Source of the DNA: Bacterioplanoides pacificum | GTDB taxonomy: Bacteria; Pseudomonadota; Gammaproteobacteria; Pseudomonadales; Oceanobacteraceae | Direction of reading: 5' to 3' | Length of the DNA stretch: 64,000 bases | Assembly: GCF_042648445.1 (NCBI RefSeq) | Contig: NZ_JBHRYB010000001.1 | Span: forward strand, 674,385 to 738,384 | Shown: positions 6,658-16,254 of the stretch, in pieces | Layout: each line of letters begins with the position of its first letter | How positions within the stretch are numbered: position 1 is the stretch's first letter | Notes under the pieces: model-generated | What the model was told of the DNA's origin: nothing | Databases searched by the model: none | The model's input: only the letters and a program-made list of their open reading frames with translations | Program-made: the position numbers and the translations under genes

Positions 6658-9600
6658 ATGGCAAGCAAAAGCAATAACAGAAAGACAGATTCATCGGAGC
6701 TAGTTCGCTACTCCAGAGCAGGAGACACCTTTCACTATCGCTGGGCTGCGAGACGCTGTTTACGTCTGCTTGATTTCAATTCAGACCTAACCCACATCAC
6801 TATTGAGGGCTCTAAAGAAGCAAAACTCGGCGGCGAATATGTCATTGATACAGCTGAATACAGCTCGGACAATGGTAAAGGATCATCAGTCGCTTATTTT
6901 CAACTAAAACATTCAACTACACGCTGCAATGAAAACTTCACTCTTAGCGGCCTGAAAGAAACTATTATCGGATTTTCTAACAGATATAAAGATCTCCAAG
7001 AAAAAAACCATAGTTTTACATCTATCCAATTCCTAATAATAACTAACCGACCAATAAGCCCTAGATTTAAAGAGTCTATTAACAAGTTAGCAAGGGGTGA
7101 ATCCGGTGGAAAAAGCTTCGACGATACGATAAAGGCTTACTCAAAACTTACGGGAAAGAAGTTACAAGAGTTTTGCGGTCTCCTAAAGTTAGTTGACGGT
7201 GAAGGTAATTATGATGCACAAAAACATGCTTTACACCGAGAAATAGCCAATTTGGCCTGTGATAGCAGTGATGTTAGTCAAATGCTAAAGCTTGTCGAAC
7301 TAGTACGCGAGAGAATAGAGCCTGGAGCCAAAAAACAAGAAATTGACAGAAATGACGTTCTAGAGCAATTTGGTCTAACGTCTGAAAAAGACTTGTTCCC
7401 AGCCCCCCCCTTATTTGAAAAGCTACCTTCAATTATTGAGCGTGAACAGTATGATAGCCTTTATAAAGAAATAGTAGATTCTACATCTCCATTTACGATC
7501 CTATCTGCTGTAGGTGGCACCGGTAAATCAATAACATGTAATCATTTAGTTGATAGGTTTGTTAATGGTTCCCTAGCTATTGCTTATGATTGTTTTGGCA
7601 ATGGCGGATATAGAAGATTAAGTGGACATAGGCATCGCACATATGATGCTTATATACAGGTTGCAAATGAACTTGCTCAAAAGGGATTGTGCGAACCCAT
7701 AATTCCAAGTAGCAGGAATCACGATGACAGGCTTACAAAGTTATTCCTATCGCGATTATCTCAGTCTATCGAAAAACTAAAAGAGAGAAACGAGAATGCT
7801 CTGTTAATTATTTTATTTGATGCTGTTGATAATGCAGAAATGGCCGCTACAGAGTTTGGGGACAGGTGCTTTGCCAGTCACCTATTGAAAGAAAACATTC
7901 CAGACGGATGCCGAGTCGTTTACCTCTCTCGTCCTGAACGGATAAAATTATTTTCCCCATCAGAAAAAATTCCACAAATTGAAATAAAGCCATTTAGTGA
8001 TAATGAGACTCTATTCCATCTTAAAACAAAGTACCCAGAAGCCACTCTTGAAAATGCTGTTGAATATCGACGACTAACTAATGGAAACCCCCGGGTTCAG
8101 GCTAATGCACTAGCATTGAATAAGAACTCGGTCGACGACTTATTAACTCATTTTAGCGCTAGGGAGAAAACGGTAAATGACCTAATTGAAGACCAGCTTA
8201 ATAATGCTTTGACAACAATAAAGGAGCAATACCCTAATAGCTTCAGAACTCATGTCGAAGATATCTGTACAGGTCTTGCGACACTACCACCATTTGTACC
8301 GGTTGAAGTACTTGCAGCAGCTGCTGAAGTTAGTGTTTCGGCCGTGAAAAGCTTTATCTCTGACCTAGGTCGGCCTCTTTGGTTAACGGATAACTATGTA
8401 CAATTTAGGGATGAACCAACTGAAAGCTGGTTCGTCTCAACATTCAGCGCTAAGAAAAGGCAGATAAAGGCTTATATTTCTAGATTGAAGCCTTTAGCTG
8501 GCAAATTCTCCTATGTTGCCGAAGCCTTGCCATCTCTTTTACTAAAAGCAGGGCAATACAAAGAGATTATTCGTCTTGCTTTGTCGGAAGATATGTTACC
8601 GACTGACAACCCAGTTGAATCGAGAAGCATCCAGGTTTACCGATTACAATTTGCATTCAAGGCAGCTCTAAAGAATAAGAAGTATTTAGATGCCTGTAAG
8701 CTTGCGCTACGTGCGGGAGAAGAAGTTTCAGGAACGGATCGGCAAATAGAGCTATTAACTAAAAATATTGATCTCGCTACTCAGTATTTATCTCCACAGC
8801 GCATCATGGATCTAGCTCATCAGCGTGAAATGAGCGGTGAATGGAATGGCTCAGAAACCCTATATTCATCAGCACTATTAGCACCAATGCCAGAATGTGA
8901 GGGTGAGGCGCGTAGTTATTTAAGGTCAGGTTGGCATTGGTTAACACGTTATATTGAAGATAGAGATAGTAGAGATGAACGATCCCACTATAGAGATAGT
9001 ATTAAAGACATCGACATATTAGTCATGTTTTATAGCTGCTTCTACCTTGATGGTTATAAAGCAGCGATTGATTTTATCTTACGCTGTAAACCACCTGAGC
9101 TGATTTTCAGAATAGTATCTGATTTTTCTTCAAGGATGGTAGATAAAGCTGAATATGAAGTATTAGAGCTAATGGCTCATTATGGTAAAAATTGCCCTCC
9201 ACTGGTTCTTGCGATAACACATGAATTACTTAAGATTGGCCGTATACCAGACAAAAAGTGCATTACTCGAGCACTAAATAAAATTGTAGGGCCTGGAAAG
9301 TGGCTTATTAAGCCGAAAGGTGGATTCGATAATCACAACATTAGCACTTCTGCTTATCTGTCATTGCTCGAAGCCTCGATAATCCATAAGCTCCCTCTGA
9401 AAAATATCAAGCGAGCACTAAATTACTATATTGATGGGCCTAGAGCATATTCTATAAATTCTGATTGGGATGGCAGTAGTAGAAGTTGTTTTATGAGGTC
9501 TATATCAATTAGAGCCTGTATAAATAATTCTTTTGATTTTTCAGTCGAATCTGTCATTCCAAAGTCATGGTACTTAGACAGCAATGATTATCATGATAGA

Positions 9601-12600
9601 GAGGAAGTTAAGGGGGCTAAAGAAGCTATTTCTATATTGCTACCTTGGTATTTGATTCGGGCAAGGCTTTTATCTGGAAATAGAATATCTATAGAAGATT
9701 GGCATCAAAAAGCTAAGGAGGGGTCGTCCCGATTATTGAGAAGTCGATATAAAACATATGACCCGCTACCGTTTGAGATTACAACAGCCAGGTTCTTCAA
9801 TCTGGCAATTTCACAAACAAATGTTGATAAAGAACTAGATGATATTGCTAGTGGTATTAATGATAACAGCATTAGTTTTCGCTATCCAGATAAAGTTAAC
9901 GCCCTAAGAATAGCGAATCGGCAGATTAGACTCACTAGGATTAGCGATATTTTAGAAGAGTCATGCTATAAGACTGCAAAGATAGTTGATGAAGAAGAAT
10001 CTCCTATAGATCATGCAAATAATTTCATTAATCTGTCTAGGGCCGTTTTATCTATAAGTAAAGCCGATGCAGAAATTTATTTTGAAGAAGCAATAGCAGC
10101 AGTCTCTCGATTTGGTGATGAAGCCTATGAAAGGTGGATGGCGGTGAATTCAATAGCCAAACGATCGGCCGAAAAGTTAACAAATCGTAGTAAACATGCA
10201 TATCGTTATATGCGTTGTGCAGAGCTTATAGGTGACACAATCGGTAGAGAAAAGAAATGGGATAGAGATGGTGCTATGGAAACGTGCTTTCATCTTTCCC
10301 CAGAATCGGCCTTCGCAATTGCTAGCAGATGGAAAGATAGGGATGTTGGACGTTCAGGTCGAATGCTTGCGTCCTTACTTCAAACCGCTGTTGTAGAAAA
10401 TGCCATTTCTCCTTCTGCAGCTTGGTCACTATCAGTACTTCCTTTTGATTATGATCTCTCCATATTCGCTGAACAATGTATTGAAAGAGAATATGATGAA
10501 AGCAGGCGGAAAATCATCTTCGATTCTCTAATATCCGATTTTAGAAAGAAGGGGATTACTGGTAAGCCTTGGAAGAAAATGAGTGAAATCTCTGAGAAAT
10601 ATGGACTATTTAATGAAGTATTAAATGATCTAGCTATTTTGATGAGAGAAAAGTCAGAGGGAGGATCTGAAACTGGTCGTAATTTTCTTATTAAAGAACC
10701 CAAAGAAAGCGACCACCAAATTGGTCTGTACGATGATATCAATATTTTATCTGATGAAGGATTGCAAGAAGTTCTAGAGCGCTTTGAGTCGTTGGATTTT
10801 CCTAAAGATGTAGACGCTCCATGGAAATATGCAGCCAGTAAGCTAACAGCAGGAAATGCTACAAAATTTCTTTTCCTACTCGCAAATTCTGAATTTCTTA
10901 ATGCCTATCATATTCAAAACGCTATAAATTGGATTCCTGATAGGTTAAAACGAAAACCCAGCGTCATTAAAATTTGGCCGGATATCATAAAAATTATAGC
11001 TAAACGTTTTCCAGAAGAATTCACTCGCTGGTATAGCCGGGATAGAATACTCGGAGAAATAGGATCTGACGTTACTACAGTAAATGCTATACGAGAAGGG
11101 GTTCTCGAAGGTCTATCGGAGTCCAATGGACTAGAATCTGCCAGTACATTTTTTGGATTTGTAGATTACTACGTTAACTCTCTTTCATCCTCTGATGCAG
11201 CAAAACTTTTAGATTATGCACTGACGAGATTTGAATTACATATCAATGATGGGTATTCAGATGGGAATTGGTCTTCTAGTTTAGAGCCACCGGAAAATAT
11301 TGTTCAGTCATTTACTGGATATCTTTGGGCAGCACTTGGTTCCCCTCGAGCTTCAGAACACTGGTGCGCAATGCACGCAGTAAGGCGTTTATATCAACTG
11401 CGCTGCGAGGAGGAGTTAGATGCACTGCTTGAATGGATGATCTCTGATAGCGCAGGGTCTTTCATCTATAAAGGCTATCCATTTTATAACATGCATGCTA
11501 AGCAGCATCTCTTAATGGCTTTAGCGCGTTGTGCTATTGAAGATCCATCCGTTATTGTAGGAAAGCATAAAATATTCTCAAATATTGCACTAAATGAACA
11601 GCATATCTTGATCCAAAAGTACGCTGCAGATATTGCTCGATCAATAGCCAAAATCTTCCCTAGCGCTCATACGGAAAAAGTTCTTGTTCAGTTAGAAGAA
11701 ATCGAAAAATCACCTTTCCAGATTGAATATTCGGATAACTACAATGAAAAACGTGATACCCCGTGGCACAAAGATAAGAGTATCGCTCTAGATACAGGTT
11801 TATATTTTGCTCACGATTTTGATCGATACTGGTTTGAACCACTTGGTGAGGTTTTCAAAGTACCAGGATCGCAAGTTGAAGACTTAGCAGCCGATGTAAT
11901 TATGAACGACTGGAAGCTACCAGTCTCTGAGCGCTTTATTCGTGATCCACGCCAAGATATTTGGAATTCTTACCGGGATCAGAGCACATACCACAGTCAC
12001 TCTGGTTATCCAAAAACGGCAACATATAGTTTCTATCTTTCGTATCATTCTATGATGGTGGCTGCGGCAAAATTATTGAATGCAATGCCTACTTTCCATT
12101 CTAGAGATTGGCATGAAAATCAATGGGAAGATTGGCTACATAGACACCTGTTAACAAGAAAAGATCAGTATTGGCTATCTGATACAAGAGGTTTTATACC
12201 CGCACATCGTAGAGCCTGGACAGACGATAAAACAGATAAAGACTGGCGCTGGCAAGTTTTACCTAGGGATTTCTTAGAAGTTCTCTTGCTTCAAAGAGAA
12301 AAAGATACCTGGCTTAACGTAGCTGGGTCGTGGGATGAATATTACAATGGCCACAATGAACATATATCTGTCTCTAGCAGGCTAGTTCCGAGTTGGGCAT
12401 CTAGCTCACTGCAGAGAGCTATGACTCAATACCGATCTCACTGGCCTGGTACAAGTAGCTTAGATGCATTTAGTGGACAAGAAGAGAATGATAATTGTAA
12501 TGGAAATCCGTTTAGATTGAGTTGTTGGTATAGTAATGCTTATCAAGACAACGGAGTTGATGAACTGGATCCCTATGCAGGTTGCATTGGATATCCTCCG

Positions 12601-12990
12601 TGCACAATCCATCAAGATGTTATGAGCCAACTTGATATATATTCAGACAATGAATCATGCCAATGGATTGATTCAAATGGGGCTGTCATTGCGCATGGTC
12701 AGATTTGGAGTGAAGACAAGCCTTTGCGAGAAGACGAGGAGTATTGTTGTAGAGGCAACCGATTACAGGCCTCATTAAGCTTCTTAAAAAAAATGTGTAA
12801 AAAGTTGGATGTAGATTTAGCAATACAAGTAGATATAAAAAGAGATTTAGTCGGAATACATAGAGATAGGAACGATGATATTGGATATCTCCCCCCATAT
12901 AGAAAAATTTTTATCCTCTCCAGAAATGGAGTGCTCAAAGACACAAGCACGACTTTTAGGCTTAGGGAACAAGTTAGCGAAGAACTTTGA
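6658..12990 (+). CDS. avs3a: Avs3a-like anti-phage nuclease/STAND ATPase
   Basis: A 2110-aa protein with three parts. An N-terminal Cap4/DUF4297-like PD-(D/E)xK nuclease (residues about 1-130) shows E50, D64 and Q82-L-K84 after the family start SRAGDTFHYRWAARRCLRLL. A STAND-type P-loop ATPase follows, with Walker A GGTGKS at 286-291 and Walker B LLIILFDAVDN near 382-392, then VVYLSRPER. The remaining roughly 1600 residues are a long helical-repeat region expected to sense a phage protein. Known Avs3 proteins share this order and size; they recognise the phage terminase large subunit and then form DNA-degrading tetramers. A small partner gene follows with overlap, as in type III AVAST systems. 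The assignment is from memory of the family, not from a search. The gene is strongly AT-rich compared with the chromosome. Confidence 0.78.
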   Translation: MASKSNNRKTDSSELVRYSRAGDTFHYRWAARRCLRLLDFNSDLTHITIEGSKEAKLGGEYVIDTAEYSSDNGKGSSVAYFQLKHSTTRCNENFTLSGLKETIIGFSNRYKDLQEKNHSFTSIQFLIITNRPISPRFKESINKLARGESGGKSFDDTIKAYSKLTGKKLQEFCGLLKLVDGEGNYDAQKHALHREIANLACDSSDVSQMLKLVELVRERIEPGAKKQEIDRNDVLEQFGLTSEKDLFPAPPLFEKLPSIIEREQYDSLYKEIVDSTSPFTILSAVGGTGKSITCNHLVDRFVNGSLAIAYDCFGNGGYRRLSGHRHRTYDAYIQVANELAQKGLCEPIIPSSRNHDDRLTKLFLSRLSQSIEKLKERNENALLIILFDAVDNAEMAATEFGDRCFASHLLKENIPDGCRVVYLSRPERIKLFSPSEKIPQIEIKPFSDNETLFHLKTKYPEATLENAVEYRRLTNGNPRVQANALALNKNSVDDLLTHFSAREKTVNDLIEDQLNNALTTIKEQYPNSFRTHVEDICTGLATLPPFVPVEVLAAAAEVSVSAVKSFISDLGRPLWLTDNYVQFRDEPTESWFVSTFSAKKRQIKAYISRLKPLAGKFSYVAEALPSLLLKAGQYKEIIRLALSEDMLPTDNPVESRSIQVYRLQFAFKAALKNKKYLDACKLALRAGEEVSGTDRQIELLTKNIDLATQYLSPQRIMDLAHQREMSGEWNGSETLYSSALLAPMPECEGEARSYLRSGWHWLTRYIEDRDSRDERSHYRDSIKDIDILVMFYSCFYLDGYKAAIDFILRCKPPELIFRIVSDFSSRMVDKAEYEVLELMAHYGKNCPPLVLAITHELLKIGRIPDKKCITRALNKIVGPGKWLIKPKGGFDNHNISTSAYLSLLEASIIHKLPLKNIKRALNYYIDGPRAYSINSDWDGSSRSCFMRSISIRACINNSFDFSVESVIPKSWYLDSNDYHDREEVKGAKEAISILLPWYLIRARLLSGNRISIEDWHQKAKEGSSRLLRSRYKTYDPLPFEITTARFFNLAISQTNVDKELDDIASGINDNSISFRYPDKVNALRIANRQIRLTRISDILEESCYKTAKIVDEEESPIDHANNFINLSRAVLSISKADAEIYFEEAIAAVSRFGDEAYERWMAVNSIAKRSAEKLTNRSKHAYRYMRCAELIGDTIGREKKWDRDGAMETCFHLSPESAFAIASRWKDRDVGRSGRMLASLLQTAVVENAISPSAAWSLSVLPFDYDLSIFAEQCIEREYDESRRKIIFDSLISDFRKKGITGKPWKKMSEISEKYGLFNEVLNDLAILMREKSEGGSETGRNFLIKEPKESDHQIGLYDDINILSDEGLQEVLERFESLDFPKDVDAPWKYAASKLTAGNATKFLFLLANSEFLNAYHIQNAINWIPDRLKRKPSVIKIWPDIIKIIAKRFPEEFTRWYSRDRILGEIGSDVTTVNAIREGVLEGLSESNGLESASTFFGFVDYYVNSLSSSDAAKLLDYALTRFELHINDGYSDGNWSSSLEPPENIVQSFTGYLWAALGSPRASEHWCAMHAVRRLYQLRCEEELDALLEWMISDSAGSFIYKGYPFYNMHAKQHLLMALARCAIEDPSVIVGKHKIFSNIALNEQHILIQKYAADIARSIAKIFPSAHTEKVLVQLEEIEKSPFQIEYSDNYNEKRDTPWHKDKSIALDTGLYFAHDFDRYWFEPLGEVFKVPGSQVEDLAADVIMNDWKLPVSERFIRDPRQDIWNSYRDQSTYHSHSGYPKTATYSFYLSYHSMMVAAAKLLNAMPTFHSRDWHENQWEDWLHRHLLTRKDQYWLSDTRGFIPAHRRAWTDDKTDKDWRWQVLPRDFLEVLLLQREKDTWLNVAGSWDEYYNGHNEHISVSSRLVPSWASSSLQRAMTQYRSHWPGTSSLDAFSGQEENDNCNGNPFRLSCWYSNAYQDNGVDELDPYAGCIGYPPCTIHQDVMSQLDIYSDNESCQWIDSNGAVIAHGQIWSEDKPLREDEEYCCRGNRLQASLSFLKKMCKKLDVDLAIQVDIKRDLVGIHRDRNDDIGYLPPYRKIFILSRNGVLKDTSTTFRLREQVSEEL

Positions 12991-13597
12991 AGGTGATAAT
13001 GGAGATGAATTAAGCGAATGGATGTCTCATTATATCGCCGAAAAAATTCTGGAACTAGAAGTGGCTACTGGTGAAGAGAAAAGATCTTTACAAAAATATT
13101 GCTTTGAAGCGATATTGCTACTATGGAGTCATCAGGCCTATTTCCCTAGTGGATCTAGACCATTTGAAAACTTTGAACCAGTATTCCGAGCTCTTGATCA
13201 TATAGACCCAGATAGGCCAGGGTATTCTTATATCAACGAACAACCGGAGGCAAATTCTGATGTCCCTAAAGATATAGACCTATACGTCAAATATATTGTC
13301 AATCTTGATGCTACAACAAGAGTGCTGCTTTCATACTTTGTAGAGCTAGCCATAAGTTCTGCAGCTGACCAGAGCACAAAAGATTGGATTAATAGTCTAG
13401 GTGTGGAGACTAGATCAGAGGTACCTAAAGTTCTTTTGAGTTTTTATAGGGACAGACGTGAGAAATCGGATAAAGACATAGTTGAAGAAAAGATTGAAAA
13501 ATTGTCTGATCAAATTCGAAAAATCGACGCTTTTGTAGATGTTAGCAAAGATATTAGATTAGAATTAGCCAGAAAGATCGAAAATCTGAAAGGCTAA
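12926..13597 (+). CDS. avs3b: Avs3b-like partner protein
   Basis: This protein of about 223 aa starts MECSKTQARLLGLGNKLAKN and is encoded in another frame overlapping the 3' end of the Avs3a-like gene by 65 bp. It is helical, with a charged C-terminal coiled coil (about 180-223, repeated EKIEKLSDQIRKID-type heptads). An upstream in-frame ATG at 12875 has a better ribosome binding site (AGGA), giving 240 aa; I prefer 12926 from the family start as I remember it, with moderate certainty. Type III AVAST systems carry such a small second gene of unknown activity. The overlap suggests translational coupling with Avs3a. Confidence 0.62.
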   Translation: MECSKTQARLLGLGNKLAKNFEGDNGDELSEWMSHYIAEKILELEVATGEEKRSLQKYCFEAILLLWSHQAYFPSGSRPFENFEPVFRALDHIDPDRPGYSYINEQPEANSDVPKDIDLYVKYIVNLDATTRVLLSYFVELAISSAADQSTKDWINSLGVETRSEVPKVLLSFYRDRREKSDKDIVEEKIEKLSDQIRKIDAFVDVSKDIRLELARKIENLKG

Positions 13598-14254
13598 ACT
13601 CCACATAATAATTACTAATATAATAGATTTCTAGATAGAAATATGAGCAAATAATTACACTCATGGTGACTTCAGGTTATATCCTATGCAGAGATTTATA
13701 TTACATTCAAGGTTAGTATTTGAATGACATGGATTATGAAAATCTATTTCCTTCGATCGCTTTCAGGTTTATTTTGGTTTTCGACTTTCCAAAATTCGAC
13801 TCGGATTTAAAGAAATGTCGAGTCAAAGGTCCTTGGGAAAATTTCAATTGATATATTAGTTAAAGCTAATGATTGAGCTTATGAAAAATGTCTAAATCAA
13901 GCGGTGGAGGAGGTGGACGAGGCCCATCTTCTCATCCTGGCCAGGTGGTAACTGGCCTAGTATAACAGGGAACCCATCTGGCGGAGGGCGAGATAACTCT
14001 CCGTTTAAGTAGTTAACTCGCGGCCAGGCCAGCCGGGCTTCTCCATTCGGAGTGCCTCAGGAAAATAACTATCTAATCAGGTCACCAGCCAGTACGAAAA
14101 TTTAGGGTGCGGAATTCACATTTCCGCCGACAGAAAAAATGCTGCCGTTTTCGGCACTTTAAGAAAAATTTGTATTTTTTCCAAATATTTCTATTGCGGT
14201 GGATTTGTATCAGGTGATATTGATTAGGAGTCATTTTTCGTAGAGTAATTATTA
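13598..14254. other. 657-bp stretch with only a broken small ORF
   Basis: AT-rich except for a GC-rich island at about 13900-14065, which holds the Gly-rich peptide reading frames described separately. I see no other credible gene. TTTTCGACTTTCC/TTCGACTC and GACATTTCTTT-like segments near 13775-13820 could pair weakly. The 14150-14250 part is the promoter region of the GNAT-like gene. Confidence 0.5.
13888..14012 (+). pseudogene. Gly/Ser-rich small peptide gene, apparently frameshifted
   Basis: From ATG 13888 the frame reads MSKSSGGGGGRGPSSHPG and then stops at 13963. In the frame two bases on, the sequence continues GGNWPSITGNPSGGGRDNSP and ends FK at TAG 14010-14012. The second half has the same composition as the first, and joining the two at about 13941-13946 gives a coherent peptide of about 40 aa. 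Either one base has been gained or two lost, or a programmed frameshift joins the halves. I recall similar small Gly-rich, WPSxTGNPSGGGR-type proteins but no function. Confidence 0.45.
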
Positions 14255-14815
14255 ATGAGTAAATCCAAATTTAGAACAATTTATGAGAGGGCAATATTTT
14301 ATATTCAGTATGGCCGATATCCAAAAATCTCTACCCTGCTATCAGACTGGAAAAAATCTCCTGATGCGCATTTTCATGGGTACTTTAAAAACTCATTAAA
14401 ATGGAGCAGTAGGGGGAGTTATGGATATGATATGAGTAATATTAGGTGCCAATATCCATTCGACGGAGTTGGTATTATCATCGGCCATGTCGAGAATGTA
14501 ACAATGTCTAGGGCCGGAGTTGCGACAATAGGGCATTTTGCCGTTGCCTCAAATAATCGTTACGACCTGACAAACAATGTCGAGTATCGTGTGGGTAGGA
14601 GTCTAATTCTAGATTTGTTAGATTTTATGAGGGATCACAATGCAATTCAGGTTCGTTTTTTAGAGAGTCATAGCAAAAAAATCATGAATTACCGGAAATT
14701 TTTCGAGAAAAATGGTATTGCAGAAACCGAAAAAGGGTGCTGGACAGTTGATTTATATCCTGATGGTATTATTCCTCATCAGGTTAAAGAATTTTTGCGT
14801 ATACAATGCGACTGA
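14255..14815 (+). CDS. GNAT-like protein of unknown substrate
   Basis: This 186-aa protein starts MSKSKFRTIYERAIFYIQYG. Residues about 85-165 resemble a GNAT acetyltransferase fold: a beta strand VATIGHFAVASN, then VGRSLILDLLDFMRDHNAIQ as the acetyl-CoA-binding helix region, then FLESHSKKIMNYRKFFEKNG, which matches the usual N-x-x-a-x-x-x-Y-x-x-x-G-F ending. The Q/RxxGxG/A pyrophosphate motif is degenerate (YRVGRS). The assignment is therefore tentative. It stands alone in the cargo, between two gene-poor stretches, and is AT-rich. It is followed by a hairpin at 14824. Confidence 0.55.
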   Translation: MSKSKFRTIYERAIFYIQYGRYPKISTLLSDWKKSPDAHFHGYFKNSLKWSSRGSYGYDMSNIRCQYPFDGVGIIIGHVENVTMSRAGVATIGHFAVASNNRYDLTNNVEYRVGRSLILDLLDFMRDHNAIQVRFLESHSKKIMNYRKFFEKNGIAETEKGCWTVDLYPDGIIPHQVKEFLRIQCD

Positions 14816-14823
14816 TCTCAAGT

Positions 14824-14846
14824 GCGGTAGGAGTTACACCTACCGC
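14824..14846 (+). terminator. Hairpin after the GNAT-like gene
   Basis: GCGGTAGG (14824-14831) and CCTACCGC (14839-14846) form a perfect 8-bp stem with a 7-nt loop, 9 bp after the stop codon. There is no T tract, so termination is likely but weak. Confidence 0.5.
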
Positions 14847-16106
14847 TATTCACTCGCAACCTACGGAGGTATCGCTCTAGCTCGTTAACTCTCCCATCCT
14901 ACTCAGCCATCAAAAAGATTTTTTAACTAGGTCGCCGAGTGAAGTGTATTCATCAATAGCATAAATTTGCCACTGTATACCAACGAATGTGGGTGGCAGT
15001 ACTTGTAATAGCTGGGACCGTCCAATATACCGCCGTATACGTCCGGATGAGTCGATGGAATCACTCTCTATCCGGTCAAAAATATTTTGGAAGTAGCAGC
15101 CCTAGGTATCGTCAATCTGGCAAATCCATAGTGGTATCCTGATCTTCTCTAGTATATAGAAGGGAGAGTGCGGAAAAGCTTTGCTTCTGTGCTACAGGAA
15201 TTGGGGGATATTGGTAGGCTAGGCGGTGAATAGTTCGCTCTGTTGTTACTCAATTACGATGATGAAGGAGGTGAAGTACATGCAAGGCGAAGACTGTTAA
15301 ATCTTAGAAGTCTTCTATTTCCAGGCCTCCTTAGTATCAAAAATGTGACGGCGAGCATCAGTATTGCTACTCGCCACTTGGACTTAAGAGTCGATCGTTC
15401 ACGCTGATAAGGCAATGCACAGGGTCGAAAGAAGCTATAGAAACGGCTGCCTACACTGAATAGCTTAGCATTTAGCCCTTCTGGCGGGTTACACCGCCCG
15501 TTATCAAATATCTTCTCCATTAATTGAGTGTGCGAATATTCTGATACTGATTTGTAGATGTTAGGGCAGCAGAAATTTTTGATAACCATACATATTGCTT
15601 CGATGAAGTGATCTTTCTTAGCTCTGGTGCTTAGGTTGTCTATAGCTTCTGGCGTGAGCTATGAGGAGGAAGCAGCCCTCGCAATTAGATAGTGTTTTTT
15701 GAATCTTTAGACATGGAACCTTTCTCGAAATTGAATGCCTCTTGATACTTCTGGAGCCAGGCTATAAATGTTATCAGTCTACCCAAAATTATAAAACCAA
15801 TGCTGTCTAAAACTTATAAAAAATAATAAAGTTTAAAGATTGCCTACGATTTTCTACTTTGATTTTTGAAAAAAGTAAATTTTCAAAGGTGATTTTACAT
15901 AAATACTTAATCTTTTACGAAGTTGATGATTTTCTAGGGCGAACGTGAAAAAAGATTAGTTATCGAATAAATACAGTATTTCGTTAAATACTCTTAGCCT
16001 TAAGGGAGAATACGTATTGCTTTTTATATTTTTTTTAGCGGATTTCCTGGATGAGGTGGTTTGAAATGCAGCCGGATATACGTTAGAGTTTTTAATGGCT
16101 TTGCAA
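14847..16106. other. 1.26-kb gene-poor stretch in the cargo
   Basis: I find no convincing gene. A 111-codon minus frame (15254-15589) has one hydrophobic segment (RVAILMLAVTFLIL) but no ribosome binding site or recognisable family. A second minus frame ending at 15685 reads GFIILGRLITFIAWLQKYQE and then a charged tail, which could be a tiny membrane peptide, again without a clear start. 15780-16060 is very AT-rich and includes an imperfect palindrome at 15959-15988 (AAATAC/GTATTT at its centre). The stretch may be decayed cargo or may encode RNA. Confidence 0.4.
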
Positions 16107-16208
16107 GGGGGTGCCTCCCGAGCTTATGCGACGAGATCTAAGGGGTATCTCTTCAGCTACCCTGGAAATCTTAGGCACAGGAAACGCCTGCTTTAAAGCA
16201 GGTGTTTC
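16107..16208 (+). ncRNA. Structured leader upstream of the deoxynucleotidase gene
   Basis: GTGCCT at 16111-16116 can pair with AGGCAC at 16173-16178. It encloses a hairpin GAGAT/ATCTC (16133-16137 / 16147-16151) whose loop GGGT (16143-16146) can pair with ACCC at 16159-16162, making a pseudoknot possible. Next comes a 14-bp stem with almost no loop, GAAACGCCTGCTTT / AAAGCAGGTGTTTC (16181-16208, one G-U), ending 46 bp before the start codon. No known riboswitch is recognised. It may be a regulatory leader or a separate small RNA. Confidence 0.4.
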
Positions 16209-16254
16209 TCTTCTTGGTCAGCTTGATAAGTTTCTGAGGTATATGAGGTTTCTT

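Noticed and set aside
15254..15589. 111-codon minus frame with a hydrophobic segment
   Set aside because: No ribosome binding site, no family resemblance and odd composition at the C-terminus; mentioned only as content of the gene-poor block.
13598..16254. A retron in the gene-poor cargo
   Set aside because: No reverse transcriptase is encoded anywhere in the element and no msr/msd-like pairing was evident.
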